Positions 1 to 8,880 of a stretch of 64,000 nt of DNA are shown piece by piece. The notes under the pieces were generated by a model, which was not told the DNA's origin, searched no databases, and was given only the letters and a program-made list of their open reading frames with translations. Location: positions 258,597 to 322,596 of the forward strand of contig CAVVFO010000003.1 in the NCBI GenBank assembly GCA_963747595.1. The letters are read 5' to 3'. How positions within the stretch are numbered: the stretch's first letter is position 1; every line of letters starts with the position of its first letter. The DNA comes from Oleiagrimonas sp963747595. GTDB lineage: Bacteria > Pseudomonadota > Gammaproteobacteria > Xanthomonadales > Rhodanobacteraceae. Position numbers and translations under genes: made by a program.

Positions 1-573
1 GGCATGAAACCGGTGGCCAGCGGTTGCGAGGACACGCCCGAGGGCCGGCGCAACTCCGATGCACTGGCGCTGCAGGCGGCCAGTGCGCCGATGCCGCTCT
101 ACGAGACGGTCAATCCCGTGGCATTGTCGGCACCGGTCTCGCCGCATCTGGCGCTGGCGGCGGAAGGTGGCGACATGGATTGGCGGCAGTTGCAGGACAG
201 CTATGCGCGCCTGCAAAACGATCATGCACGCATCGTCGTCGAAGGTGTTGGTGGCTGGATGGTGCCGCTGGATGCGCAGACGCTGGCCTCGGAGATCCCG
301 CTGCGGTTCGGATTGCCGGTGATCCTGGTGGTCGGCTTGCGCCTGGGATGTCTCAACCACGCCCTGCTCAGCGCCCGCGCCATTCAGGCGGATGGCTGCA
401 ATCTACTGGGCTGGATCGGCAACACCATCGATCCGCACATGCTCGAGATCGAGGCCAACGTGCAGACATTGCGCGAATGCATGCCTGCTCCGTGTCTGGG
501 CATGCTGCCGCATGGCGAAGCCCCACCGCAGGCGGCGGCGCACCTGGATGCCGCTGTCGCTGCGTGGGCCTGA
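1..573 (+). CDS. bioD: Dethiobiotin synthetase, 5' end cut by window
   Basis: BioD uses ATP and CO2 to close the ureido ring of 7,8-diaminopelargonate, the penultimate step of biotin synthesis, in the cytoplasm. The visible reading frame opens with G-M-K-P-V-A-S-G, the segment that follows the P-loop in BioD, so roughly 35 N-terminal residues including the GTDTxxGKT loop lie upstream of base 1. The frame continues with VVEGVGGWMVPL, the BioD substrate/Mg segment, and GWIGNTID near residue 137, the nucleotide-base contact region. It stops at 573. The ATG at base 4 is internal, not a start. A small unknown gene follows 42 bases later on the same strand. Identification is firm; completeness cannot be judged here. 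Confidence 0.93.
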   Translation, partial: GMKPVASGCEDTPEGRRNSDALALQAASAPMPLYETVNPVALSAPVSPHLALAAEGGDMDWRQLQDSYARLQNDHARIVVEGVGGWMVPLDAQTLASEIPLRFGLPVILVVGLRLGCLNHALLSARAIQADGCNLLGWIGNTIDPHMLEIEANVQTLRECMPAPCLGMLPHGEAPPQAAAHLDAAVAAWA

Positions 574-615
574 GGGCCGGCCCGTTCATCCGCTTGATTT
601 ATTTGGAGAGATTGC

Positions 616-966
616 ATGTCCAGAGGCAACGTGTTTTTCATCCGTATCGATGATTTCTCCGCGGCGCGCGGCGACGATCCGGCCCTTCGGTTCCAGGGCG
701 AAAGTCCGCAGGCCCTGGCCGGAGCGATACAGGCCGCCCTGGCCACGCCGGATCTGTTCCAGCGCTGGCGGGCGGCCCAGGCCGAGCCCGACGAAGTGGA
801 CGACTCGCTGGCACCGGTGGATGCCGAGTCGCGGGTCGAGGCGCAGCAAGCGGATCTGGGCGTGGATCTCACCATCACCACGTCGCTGTCGATGCGGATC
901 GTGCGTCATCGACTCGGACTGCTGATCGGTCCGCACTGGACGCTGCGTGACGTCCGCGCCGCCTGA
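616..966 (+). CDS. Small conserved protein of unknown function downstream of bioD
   Basis: A 116-residue soluble protein, mildly acidic, with no signal peptide or membrane segment. I do not recognise a domain. The start ATG is preceded by a good Shine-Dalgarno sequence (GGAGAG, about 6 bases away), and the frame has the strong third-position GC of its neighbours, so it looks like a real gene. The N-terminus (MSRGNVFFIRIDDF) reads like a beta-strand. The middle is Ala/Glu/Asp rich, and the C-terminus has a second hydrophobic strand (MRIVRHRLGLLIGP). Its closeness to bioD suggests cotranscription, but that does not establish a biotin role. Confidence 0.6.
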   Translation: MSRGNVFFIRIDDFSAARGDDPALRFQGESPQALAGAIQAALATPDLFQRWRAAQAEPDEVDDSLAPVDAESRVEAQQADLGVDLTITTSLSMRIVRHRLGLLIGPHWTLRDVRAA

Positions 967-1095
967 CGCATTCTGCGTCGCGTTTGGACGCAGGCGCTGT
1001 CGAGGGGTTAAAGTCGATCGTTGTCATTCCCGTTTGCTGCGTGCACATGCGCATCAAGCCACCACCTAAACGAAACGCCAGGGGAGCATCATTCG

Positions 1096-3300
1096 ATGGT
1101 TCGCATTCGCACACTCACGTTGTCCATCGCCGCAGTCTGCGCGCTGGGCGCCTGTTCGCAATCGAACACGCCCGACACGGCGCCCAAGCCGGCCGCCACG
1201 GCGCCGACTGCGCCTGCCTCGAGCGCGTCCACGGCCAACGCCGACGCCAGCCGGCAGAATCCGTTCTTCAAACCCAGCACGCTGCCGTTCCACGCGCCGC
1301 CGTTCGACCGCATCAAGGACGCCGACTTCAAACCGGCCATCAAGGAGGGCATGAAGCGGCAGCTGGCGCAGGTCCGCAAGATCGCCAACAACCCTCAGCC
1401 GCCGACCTTCAAGAACACCATCGTGGCCATGGAAAAGAGTGGCCAAATGCTGGATCGCGTGGAAATGGTGTTCAGTTCGCTGACCTCGGCCAACACCAAC
1501 GACACGTTGCAGAAAGTGCAGGAAGAGGAAGCCCCCAAACTGGCGGCCCATCAGGATGCGATCTATCTCAACGACAAGCTGTTCAAGCGTGTCCAGACCG
1601 TCTACAACAAGCGCGACCAGCTGAAGCTGGATCCCGAGGCGCAGCGTCTGCTCGAGGTCTATTACAAGCGTTTCGTGCATGACGGCGCCAGGCTGGGCGA
1701 GGCCGACAAGGCCAAGCTGCGCAAACTCAACACGCAGCTGTCCACGCTGACCACGGCGTTCTCGAACAAGCTGCTGGCTGCCACCAAGGCCGCCGCGCTG
1801 GTGGTGGACGACAAGTCCAAGCTGGCGGGCCTGAGCGACGCGCAGATTGCCGCCGCGGCACAGGCCGCCAAGGATCGCGGCCTCGAGGGCAAGTGGGTGC
1901 TCACGCTGCAGAACACCACGCAGCAGCCGGCGTTGTCCGAACTGACCGATCGCGCCACACGCAGGGCGCTGTTCGAGGCCTCCTGGAACCGCGCCGAACA
2001 GGGTGGCAAGAACGATACTCGTGCAACCATCTCGAAAATTGCCAAGCTGCGCGCCGAGAAAGCCAAACTGCTGGGCTACGACAACTTCGCCGCCTACAAG
2101 CTGTACAACCAGATGGCCAAGACGCCCGCCCGCGTCGATGATTTTCTGTCCAGGCTGGTGCAGCCGGCGCGCCATCAGGAGCAGGCCGAGCAGAAACAGC
2201 TGCAGCAGCTGGTCGACGCCAGCGGCAAGCATTTCAAATTGCAGCCGTGGGACTGGAAGTTCTACGCCGAGAAGCTGCGCAAGAAGAAATACAACCTGGA
2301 CGAGAGCCAGATCAAACCGTATTTCAAGCTCGAGACCGTCCTGCACAAGGGGCTGTTCTTCGCCGCCAACAAGCTGTACGGCCTGACCTTCAAACAGCGC
2401 AAGGACATTCCGGTCTATCAGAAGGATGTCAGCGTATACGAGGTGTTCGACAAGGACGGCTCGTCGCTGGGGCTGATCTACTTCGACTACTTCAAGCGTG
2501 ACAACAAGTCCGGTGGCGCCTGGATGAGCAACTTCGTCACTCAGTCCAAGCTCAGTGGCGACAAGCCGGTGGTCTACAACGTGGCCAACTTCGCCAAGCC
2601 GGCCGCCGGCAAGCCGGCATTGCTGACATTCGACGATGTCACCACGATGTTCCACGAGTTCGGTCATGCCCTGAATGGCCTGTTCGCCAGCCAGCAGTAT
2701 CCGACGCTGTCCGGTACGGCCACGGCGCGCGACTTCGTCGAATACCCCTCGCAGTTCAACGAGCACTGGGCGACCAACAAGAAGGTGCTGGCCAACTACG
2801 CCATCAACTACAAGACCGGCAAGCCCATGCCGCAAAAGCTGGTGGACAAGATCAAGAAGGCGGCCACCTTCGACGAAGGCTACGATTTCACCGAGCTGCT
2901 GGCCGCCGCAGAGCTGGACATGCAATGGCACGAGCTGCCGGCCAGCGCACCACGGAAAAAGGTGGACGCGTTCGAGAAGAAGGCGCTCAAGGCCACGCAC
3001 ATGGACATCCACGATGTGCCGCCGCGCTATCGCTCCAGCTATTTCCTGCACATCTGGTCCAACGGCTATTCGGCCGGCTACTACGCCTACCTGTGGTCGG
3101 AGATGCTGGACGACGACAGCTACCAGTGGTTCATGGACCACGGCGGCCTGACTCGCAAGAACGGCCAGCGCTTCCGCGACATGATCCTCTCGCGCGGCAA
3201 CAGCGAGAACCTGGAGAAGATGTTCGAGGCGTTCTACGGCAGCAAACCCAAGATCGGCCCGATGCTGAAGTTCCGCGGGCTGAGGGGCACCCAGCACTGA
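1096..3300 (+). CDS. dcp: M3-family oligopeptidase / peptidyl-dipeptidase, lipoprotein
   Basis: A 734-residue zinc metallopeptidase of family M3 (thimet oligopeptidase/Dcp), which trims short peptides, here probably in the periplasm. The catalytic motif H-E-F-G-H lies at residues 520-524. The third zinc-ligand region follows as DFVEYPSQFNEHW, and the substrate segment RYRSSYFLHIWSNGYSAGYY lies toward the end. The N-terminus has a lipoprotein signal: hydrophobic stretch, then A-L-G-A-C at about residues 16-20, followed by a Pro/Ala/Thr linker. An in-frame TTG at 1021 would add 25 residues, but the ATG at 1096 has a close AGGGGAG ribosome site and puts the signal peptide at the terminus, so I chose it. 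It is single, ending at a strong terminator shared with gshA. Confidence 0.92.
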   Translation: MVRIRTLTLSIAAVCALGACSQSNTPDTAPKPAATAPTAPASSASTANADASRQNPFFKPSTLPFHAPPFDRIKDADFKPAIKEGMKRQLAQVRKIANNPQPPTFKNTIVAMEKSGQMLDRVEMVFSSLTSANTNDTLQKVQEEEAPKLAAHQDAIYLNDKLFKRVQTVYNKRDQLKLDPEAQRLLEVYYKRFVHDGARLGEADKAKLRKLNTQLSTLTTAFSNKLLAATKAAALVVDDKSKLAGLSDAQIAAAAQAAKDRGLEGKWVLTLQNTTQQPALSELTDRATRRALFEASWNRAEQGGKNDTRATISKIAKLRAEKAKLLGYDNFAAYKLYNQMAKTPARVDDFLSRLVQPARHQEQAEQKQLQQLVDASGKHFKLQPWDWKFYAEKLRKKKYNLDESQIKPYFKLETVLHKGLFFAANKLYGLTFKQRKDIPVYQKDVSVYEVFDKDGSSLGLIYFDYFKRDNKSGGAWMSNFVTQSKLSGDKPVVYNVANFAKPAAGKPALLTFDDVTTMFHEFGHALNGLFASQQYPTLSGTATARDFVEYPSQFNEHWATNKKVLANYAINYKTGKPMPQKLVDKIKKAATFDEGYDFTELLAAAELDMQWHELPASAPRKKVDAFEKKALKATHMDIHDVPPRYRSSYFLHIWSNGYSAGYYAYLWSEMLDDDSYQWFMDHGGLTRKNGQRFRDMILSRGNSENLEKMFEAFYGSKPKIGPMLKFRGLRGTQH

Positions 3301-3325
3301 CTGTGGTCACCGCGTGAGGCAACAG

Positions 3326-3358
3326 GAAAGGGCCGGCATTTGCCGGCCCTTTCTTTTT
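3326..3358. terminator. Bidirectional Rho-independent terminator between dcp and gshA
   Basis: A perfect 13-bp inverted repeat (GAAAGGGCCGGCA at 3326-3338, complement at 3341-3353) is followed by TTTTT on the plus strand. On the minus strand the A-rich flank gives a short U tract, so it can end both convergent transcripts. Confidence 0.92.
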
Positions 3359-3393
3359 CACGGAGGCAAAGCCACCCGATGGGGCGGCACGGT

Positions 3394-4761
3394 TCAATAG
3401 GCAAATTCACGGAACACCGGATCGACGCTGCCGTCCCACTCGCCGTAGAACAGCTCTAGTTTGCGTTCGGCGGGCGTCTGATTGGCCTGGGCCACGGCGA
3501 TCAGCGGCTCCAGGAAGACGGTCTCGTCGGCGCCGCTGTCATTGATGCGGGCGCGGCGCTTCAGGCCGTGGCCGGCGATCTTCAGGGTTTCCAGGGCCAG
3601 ATCGCGTACCGTGCCGCCACGGAATGGCAGTTTCAGCGCGTGCCTGGGCACGCCGTCGCGCAGGGCATTGCGCTCGTCCATGGAGAAATCCTTGACCAGA
3701 TCCCAGGCTGCGCCCAGCGCGTCGTCGTCATAGAGCAGGCCCACCCATAGTGCCGGCAGCGCGCACAGACGACTCCACGGACCGCCGTCGGCACCGCGCA
3801 TTTCCAGGAACTGCTTCAGGCGCACCTCGGGAAAATTGGTGGTCATGTGGTCGGCCCAGTCGCGCATGGTGGGCACGATGCCCGGCAGCGCGGCCAGCTT
3901 GCCATTCATGAAGGTGCGAAAGCTGCTGCCGGCCAGGTCCACCAGTTCGTTGTTCTGGATGCTGAAGTACATCGGCACATCGAGGATGTAGTCCACCCAG
4001 CGCTCATAGCCGAACCCATCCTCGAAGACGAAATCCAGCATGCCGGTGCGGTCCGGGTCCGTGTCGGTCCACACGTGCGAGCGGAACGACTGGAAGCCGT
4101 TGGGTTTGCCCTCGGTAAACGGCGAATCGGCGAACAGCGCCGTGGCGACCGGTTGCAGTGCCAGCGCCACGCGGAACTTCTTCACCATGTCCGCTTCGGT
4201 GATGTAGTCCAGGTTTACCTGCACGGTGCAGGTGCGGGTCATCATGTCCAGGCCCAGATTGCCGCGGGTGGGCATGTAGCGGCGCATGATGCCGTAGCGG
4301 CCCTTGGGCATCCACGGCATCTGGTCGCGCCGCCATTTGGGCTGGAAACCCATGCCCAGAAAGCCCATGCCGAGGGTATCGGCCACCGAACGCACCTCCT
4401 CCAGATGCGCATTGACCTCGGCGCAGGTCTGGTGGATGGTGGAAAGCGGCGCGCCGGACAATTCCAGCTGGCCGGCCGGTTCCAGCGTGATGGATGCGCC
4501 ATCGCGCGCCAGCGCCACCGCGTTGCCGTTTTCGCGCATGGCCTCCCAGCCGTGCTTCGCGGCAATGCCTTCCAGCAAGGCGCCGATGCCGCGCTCGCCC
4601 TCGAATGGCGGCGGCGTCAGGTCGTCCCAGTAGAACCCGAATTTCTCGTGTTCGGTACCGATGCGCCACGCTTCACGCGGCTTCTCTCCGGCGGCAATGT
4701 TGTCGATCAGCTGATTGCGGTGGGTAATGGGCGTGGTCTTGGCGGCGCTGGGGATGGACAC
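3394..4761 (-). CDS. gshA: Glutamate-cysteine ligase, plant/alphaproteobacterial type
   Basis: This 455-residue enzyme catalyses the first step of glutathione synthesis, joining glutamate and cysteine with ATP in the cytoplasm. It belongs to the class shared with alphaproteobacteria and plants, not the E. coli GshA class. The evidence is W-R-I-G-T-E-H-E-K-F-G-F near residue 33, ALLEGIA, the ITLEPAGQLELSG substrate segment, and the MRRYMPTRGNLGLDMM region. The start is GTG at 4761, with AAGGA about 9 bases upstream, and the protein begins MSIPSAAK. It is convergent with dcp across a shared terminator and follows the LOG gene on the same strand by about 100 bases. No gshB is visible in the window. 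Confidence 0.93.
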   Translation of the reverse strand: MSIPSAAKTTPITHRNQLIDNIAAGEKPREAWRIGTEHEKFGFYWDDLTPPPFEGERGIGALLEGIAAKHGWEAMRENGNAVALARDGASITLEPAGQLELSGAPLSTIHQTCAEVNAHLEEVRSVADTLGMGFLGMGFQPKWRRDQMPWMPKGRYGIMRRYMPTRGNLGLDMMTRTCTVQVNLDYITEADMVKKFRVALALQPVATALFADSPFTEGKPNGFQSFRSHVWTDTDPDRTGMLDFVFEDGFGYERWVDYILDVPMYFSIQNNELVDLAGSSFRTFMNGKLAALPGIVPTMRDWADHMTTNFPEVRLKQFLEMRGADGGPWSRLCALPALWVGLLYDDDALGAAWDLVKDFSMDERNALRDGVPRHALKLPFRGGTVRDLALETLKIAGHGLKRRARINDSGADETVFLEPLIAVAQANQTPAERKLELFYGEWDGSVDPVFREFAY

Positions 4762-4859
4762 CGGGGAATCCTTGAAACGGGGGACCGCCCCAGATTGGGG
4801 GCGAGGGCGCGAAATTGAAAGGCCTGGGGGTCACGACGTTGAAGGGACAGGAGCTGGAT

Positions 4860-5441
4860 CTACTCCCGCGCGGCAGCGTAGTCGCGGGCGTCCGCGCGCC
4901 ACCGGGGTGTGGCCTCGATGGTCGGCAGCACTGCCTCGGGCGTGGCCACGCGCTGCCACATGTTCACGTGTTCGGGATTCATGAAGCGCGCCTCGATAGT
5001 GCCCCGCAGGAAGGCATCCAGCGGTTGCCAGAAGTCCAGCGTGTCCAGCAGCACGATGGGATTGAAGTACAGTCCCAGCCGCTTGAGCGTGATGGCTTCG
5101 AACAATTCCTCCAGCGTGCCGCAGCCGCCGGGCAGCGCGACCACGGCATCGGACCCGGCCAGGAGGCGATGCTTGCGCTCGCGCATGTCCTCGACCAGCT
5201 CCAGCTCGGTCAGGCCCGGATGCCCCCATTCCAGGTCCGCCATGAAACGCGGCAGGATGCCGGTGACCTCGCCGTCCCTGGAGAGCGCGCCGTCGGCCAC
5301 CGCACCCATGGAGCCGCGCGACCCGCCGCCGTACACCAAGCTGTGGCCCACCGCGGCGATGCATTCGCCCAACGCGAACGCGGCCTCGCGGTAGGCGGGG
5401 TCGGCGTGGTCGCTGGAAGCGCAGTAGACGCAGATGCGCAT
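4860..5441 (-). CDS. LOG-family nucleoside monophosphate phosphoribohydrolase (TIGR00730)
   Basis: A 193-residue Rossmann-like protein of the LOG/TIGR00730 family, whose members release the base from nucleoside 5'-monophosphates. In plants and some bacteria they activate cytokinins; in most bacteria the physiological substrate is unclear. Diagnostic motifs are P-G-G-C-G-T-L-E-E at about residue 100 and the VYGGGSRGSMG loop at about residue 37. MRERKHRLLA provides the conserved Arg/Lys. I chose the ATG at 5441 because the protein then begins MRICVYCASS, typical for the family, with GGGAAAG in front. An upstream in-frame ATG at 5492 has no such support. Function beyond hydrolase activity is inference. 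Confidence 0.88.
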   Translation of the reverse strand: MRICVYCASSDHADPAYREAAFALGECIAAVGHSLVYGGGSRGSMGAVADGALSRDGEVTGILPRFMADLEWGHPGLTELELVEDMRERKHRLLAGSDAVVALPGGCGTLEELFEAITLKRLGLYFNPIVLLDTLDFWQPLDAFLRGTIEARFMNPEHVNMWQRVATPEAVLPTIEATPRWRADARDYAAARE

Positions 5442-5540
5442 GGATCTTTCCCGTGCATGAAAGCGGGCATTATGCCGCGAGCATGTTCTCACGGCACGTC
5501 AGGCGCTCGACCACCTCCGCCGGGGGCTGCTGTCTTTGCC

Positions 5541-5570
5541 AATACCGGCTTTCGCCGGAATGACGAGCGC
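5541..5570. repeat. Short hairpin, interspersed-repeat-like
   Basis: CCGGC-TTTC-GCCGG at 5545-5558 followed by AATGACGA. This hairpin plus tail recalls a short repeat scattered between genes in many GC-rich proteobacteria. Only one copy is seen in this window, so the repeat status rests on general knowledge. Confidence 0.4.
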
Positions 5571-5642
5571 TGGGGCATACGCTTGTACCGGGTTCCGAGT
5601 CCCGAGTATTGATGCACAATGGCATCCGTCTCATTGACGGAC

Positions 5643-6350
5643 ATGCACATGCTCGACCTCTGGGAGATATTCCTGCGCTTGCTGCTGGCCGCGGTGCTGG
5701 GCGGCATCATCGGCGCCAATCGGGAGCGTCGCGATTGGGCAGCGGGGCTGCGCACGCACATGCTGGTGTGCGTGGGCGCGGCGTTGACCATCATCGTGTC
5801 GGCGTATGGATTCGGTGACGTGCTGGGTCGCCCGCACGTGATACTGGACCCGTCGCGCATTGCCGCCCAGGTCATCAGCGGCATCGGCTTTCTCGGTGCG
5901 GGCACCATCTTGTTCATGCATCGCGAGCAGGTGGTGCGCGGGCTGACCACGGCGGCCGGCCTGTGGGCTGTGGCGGCCATCGGGCTGGCCGCGGGCAGCG
6001 GCATGTACGCGGCTGCGGCGATGACCACGGTCCTCGTGTGGGTCATCCTCGGGATACTCAAGCCGCTGGAACGACGCGTCTTCGCGCAGCGGAAAAAGAC
6101 GCAGCAGCATCCGCGCATGTCGCTGCGGCTGCGCGGCGAGACTGCGCTGGCGCGCGTGGAGAGCGCACTGCGGGAACGCGACCTGTCCCTGTTCAAGCTG
6201 GTCGTGCACACCAGCGAGAACGGCCTCGACGAAATATCCGTTCTGTTCGATCGCGAAACCGACGTCGAGAAGTTGAGTGCTCTCGCCGATGCATTGCGCA
6301 CAACCGACGGTCTGCAGGTCGACCGGATTGACGTCATGCCCGGCCGCTGA
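5643..6350 (+). CDS. MgtC/SapB-family membrane protein
   Basis: About 235 residues. The N-terminal half has four to five hydrophobic helices and the MgtC-family core: RLLLAAVLGGIIGANRERR at about residues 12-30, then RTHMLVCVGAALT, GIGFLGAGTILF and GLTTAAGLWAVAAIG. The C-terminal half is a soluble ACT-like domain with alternating strands (RLRGETALARVESALRER and later LQVDRIDVM). Family members sit in the inner membrane and are linked to Mg2+ limitation and survival in acid or macrophages through F1Fo-ATPase control; they are not proven transporters. Possible starts are 5619, 5643 and 5649. I favour 5643, near where family members begin, but the ribosome site is weak for all three. Confidence 0.88.
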   Translation: MHMLDLWEIFLRLLLAAVLGGIIGANRERRDWAAGLRTHMLVCVGAALTIIVSAYGFGDVLGRPHVILDPSRIAAQVISGIGFLGAGTILFMHREQVVRGLTTAAGLWAVAAIGLAAGSGMYAAAAMTTVLVWVILGILKPLERRVFAQRKKTQQHPRMSLRLRGETALARVESALRERDLSLFKLVVHTSENGLDEISVLFDRETDVEKLSALADALRTTDGLQVDRIDVMPGR

Positions 6351-6422
6351 TCCCGACTGGCCTGAGGCAGTAGGGTTGAGCCTCAAGTTGCCGGTGGATG
6401 AGGCGAGCTGCTCTCAGGCTGG

Positions 6423-6580
6423 CTCAACCCCCGCAAGGGGATTTCCGTCCGTCAGGAACGTCAGTGAGGGAGCCGACTGCTCGCGGGAACGGGGGGTCTG
6501 CAGGTTTCCCGCAAGCAGGCGGATCCATCGCGTTCCTTCCGACTGCAAGAAGTCCCCTTGCGGGATTGATCCGCCCTACG
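6423..6580. repeat. Dispersed palindromic repeat, copy 1 (long form)
   Basis: A roughly 158-base imperfect palindrome between the mgtC-like gene and rho. The outer arms CCCGCAAGGGGA (6430-6441) and TCCCCTTGCGGG (6553-6564) pair perfectly. The inner arms CTGCTCGCGGGAAC and GTTTCCCGCAAGCAG pair almost perfectly around a short G-rich centre. The right edge reads TTGATCCGCCCTACG, shared with copy 2 and, in altered form, copy 5. Other copies are at 25676, 35018, 53166 and 61566. Confidence 0.85.
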
Positions 6581-6620
6581 GCCCTGCTTTTGACGGGTCC
6601 AAGGTTCCGGTCCCGGCTTT

Positions 6621-8396
6621 TTACCGCTTCATCGAGTTGAAGAATTCCTCGTTGGTCTTGGTGTCCTTCATCTTGTCCAGCATGAATTCGATGGCGGCCA
6701 TCTCGTCCATGGGATGCAGCAGTTTGCGCAGGATCCACACCTTCTGCAGCAGGTCCGGCGGGATCAGCAGATCCTCGCGGCGGGTGCCGGAGCGGTTGAT
6801 GTCGATGGCCGGGTAGACGCGCTTCTCGGCGATGCGGCGGGCCAGGTGCACCTCCATGTTGCCGGTGCCCTTGAACTCCTCGTAGATCACCTCGTCCATC
6901 TTCGAGCCGGTATCCACCAGGGCGGTGGCCAGGATGGACAGGCTGCCGCCTTCCTCGACGTTGCGCGCGGCGCCGAAGAAGCGCTTGGGGCGCTGCAGGG
7001 CGTTGGCATCGACACCGCCGGTGAGCACCTTGCCGGAGGAGGGCACCACGGTGTTGTAGGCGCGCGCCAGGCGGGTAATGGAATCGAGCAGGATGATCAC
7101 GTCCTTCTTGTGCTCGACCAAGCGCTTGGCGCGCTCGATGACCATCTCGGCCACCTGCACGTGACGCACGGCCGGCTCGTCGAAGGTGGAGCTGATGACC
7201 TCGGCGCGCACGGAGCGTGCCAGCTCGGTCACTTCCTCGGGACGCTCGTCGATCAAGAGGATGATCAGGTGCGCTTCCGGGTGGTTGTGCACGATCGACT
7301 GCGCCACGTTCTGCAGCAGCATGGTCTTTCCGGCCTTGGGCGGAGACACGATCAGGCCGCGTTGGCCCTTGCCCACCGGGGCGATGAGATCCAGGATGCG
7401 GCCGGTGATGTCCTCGGACGAACCGTTGCCGCGCTCCAGGGTGAACGCCTTGCGCGGGAACAGCGGGGTCAGGTTCTCGAACAGGATCTTGTTCTTCGAC
7501 GCTGCGGTGGGATCGCCGTTGATGTCGTCGACCTTGAGCAGCGCGAAGTAGCGCTCGCCGTCCTTGGGATGGCGCACGCGGCCGGTGATGTAGTCGCCGG
7601 TGCGCAAGTTGAACCGGCGGATCTGGCTGGGGCTGACGTAGATGTCGTCGGGGCCGGCCAGGTAGGACTCGTCGGCCGACCGCAGGAAGCCGAAGCCGTC
7701 GGAGAGGATTTCCAGCACGCCCTCGGCCCAGATGCCGCCGCCGATGCGCGCGTGCGCCTTGAGGATGTTGAAGATCACATCCGACTTGCGCTGGCGCGCC
7801 ACGGTTTCCTGGATGTCCAGTGACCGCGCGACTTCCAGCAGCCCGACTGCGTTCTTGGCCTTCAGCTCGGTAAGGTTGATCAGGTTGTCGCTGCTGCCGG
7901 CCTCGGCGTTCTCGTCGTCCACCGGCAGGCCGTTGGGATTGGCGTGGCGCGGGCTGTTCTGCTTCTGCCGCCGCCGCCGGCCACGGCCCTGGCGCTCGTT
8001 GCCGGCACCCTGGCTGTTGCCGCGATGGCCACCGCCATTGCTGCCATGATTGCCCGCGTCGCGCGCCTCGTTGCCGTCGCGCGGCTTGCCCGGGTTGTCG
8101 GATTTGCCCTTGGAGGACTCGCCGCCCTCGGCGCCGGCGGGGGTCTGCCTTGCGGAGGATGTGTTGTCCGGGGCCGGCGCAGGTTGGCTATCCGCGGGCC
8201 TGGACGGCGCGGCGTCAGGCTTGCCACCGATCTCACTCGCTGAGGTATCCGGCGCAGCTGGCGCCTTGGCGGTATCCGGTGGCGCTTTCGCCTTTGCGGC
8301 GCGCGGCTTGCGCGCGGGCTTGGCCGGTTTCTCGGCAATCTGGGTATCGGACGCCCGGGAAGCGTCGGCGGGGATTTTGCTATCGGTATCGGACAC
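6621..8396 (-). CDS. rho: Transcription termination factor Rho with long disordered N-terminal extension
   Basis: Rho is the hexameric RNA-dependent ATPase helicase that ends transcription at C-rich untranslated RNA. The protein is 591 residues; the last 420 or so match the standard E. coli length. After a 170-residue extension come the Rho N-terminal helical domain (NLTELKAKNAVGLLEVAR), the cold-shock-like RNA fold (EGVLEILSDGFGFLRS), Walker A (SPPKAGKTML), Walker B (LIILLIDERPEEV) and the R-loop region. The extension is rich in Lys, Ala, Pro, Gly and Asn and ends in an arginine patch (GRGRRRRQKQ, about 137-146). Extended Rho proteins are known in several phyla. It lies 3' of trxA on the same strand, separated by a hairpin. 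Confidence 0.97.
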   Translation of the reverse strand: MSDTDSKIPADASRASDTQIAEKPAKPARKPRAAKAKAPPDTAKAPAAPDTSASEIGGKPDAAPSRPADSQPAPAPDNTSSARQTPAGAEGGESSKGKSDNPGKPRDGNEARDAGNHGSNGGGHRGNSQGAGNERQGRGRRRRQKQNSPRHANPNGLPVDDENAEAGSSDNLINLTELKAKNAVGLLEVARSLDIQETVARQRKSDVIFNILKAHARIGGGIWAEGVLEILSDGFGFLRSADESYLAGPDDIYVSPSQIRRFNLRTGDYITGRVRHPKDGERYFALLKVDDINGDPTAASKNKILFENLTPLFPRKAFTLERGNGSSEDITGRILDLIAPVGKGQRGLIVSPPKAGKTMLLQNVAQSIVHNHPEAHLIILLIDERPEEVTELARSVRAEVISSTFDEPAVRHVQVAEMVIERAKRLVEHKKDVIILLDSITRLARAYNTVVPSSGKVLTGGVDANALQRPKRFFGAARNVEEGGSLSILATALVDTGSKMDEVIYEEFKGTGNMEVHLARRIAEKRVYPAIDINRSGTRREDLLIPPDLLQKVWILRKLLHPMDEMAAIEFMLDKMKDTKTNEEFFNSMKR

Positions 8397-8499
8397 GAAC
8401 GGACCTCACGGGGCGCCGTTGAAGGGACAATGAAAAGGATTCGAGAACATTTCGAGGGGATGCGGGGCACGAACGGCCCGGCGATCAGGATGCAATCTA

Positions 8500-8539
8500 G
8501 CATCCTGCGCCGCGCGACGTCCAGCGCGACGCAGGATGC
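8500..8539 (-). promoter_or_regulatory. Strong hairpin between trxA and rho
   Basis: GCATCCTGCG (8500-8509) pairs with CGCAGGATGC (8530-8539), extended by CGCGC/GCGCG (8511-8515, 8524-8528) with single mismatched bases. On the minus strand it lies just after the trxA stop and about 100 bases before the rho start. No U tract follows, so it is not a classic terminator. It could be a leaky or Rho-dependent stop, an mRNA-stabilising 3' end, or part of the rho leader. Confidence 0.55.
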
Positions 8540-8553
8540 AGATCCGGCAATGC

Positions 8554-8880
8554 TTACAGGGCGTTGTCGACCAGGCGGGTGATCTGGCTCTTGGGCACCG
8601 CGCCCATCTGCTGTGCATGCACATCGCCGTCCTTGAACACCATCAGGGTGGGGATGGAGCGGATGCTGTACTTGACGGCGGTTTTCTGACTGGAATCGAC
8701 ATCCACCTTCACCACCTTCAAGCGGCCTTCGTATTCTTTGGCCACATCCTCGATGAGGGGGGCGATGGCCTTGCAGGGGCCGCACCAGGCGGCCCAGAAG
8801 TCGACCAGGACCGGGGTTTCCGAGTTCAGTACCTCGGCTTCGAAATCATTGTCGCTGACGTTGGTAATCAGATCGCTCAC
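8554..8880 (-). CDS. trxA: Thioredoxin
   Basis: A 108-residue cytoplasmic thioredoxin that reduces protein disulfides with electrons from thioredoxin reductase. The redox motif W-C-G-P-C puts the cysteines at residues 33 and 36. The cis-proline loop reads SIPTLMVFKDG. I chose the GTG at 8880, which gives the usual length and has GGGAG at proper spacing. A longer frame from 8928 would add 16 atypical residues. The order trxA then rho on the same strand is common in proteobacteria. It is divergent from rhlB. Confidence 0.96.
   Translation of the reverse strand: MSDLITNVSDNDFEAEVLNSETPVLVDFWAAWCGPCKAIAPLIEDVAKEYEGRLKVVKVDVDSSQKTAVKYSIRSIPTLMVFKDGDVHAQQMGAVPKSQITRLVDNAL

Noticed and set aside
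1066..3297. A 743-codon open frame on the minus strand opposite the M3 peptidase gene
   Set aside because: It is the mirror of a strongly supported metallopeptidase gene; long antisense frames are common in GC-rich DNA. The product has no domain, signal or ribosome site.
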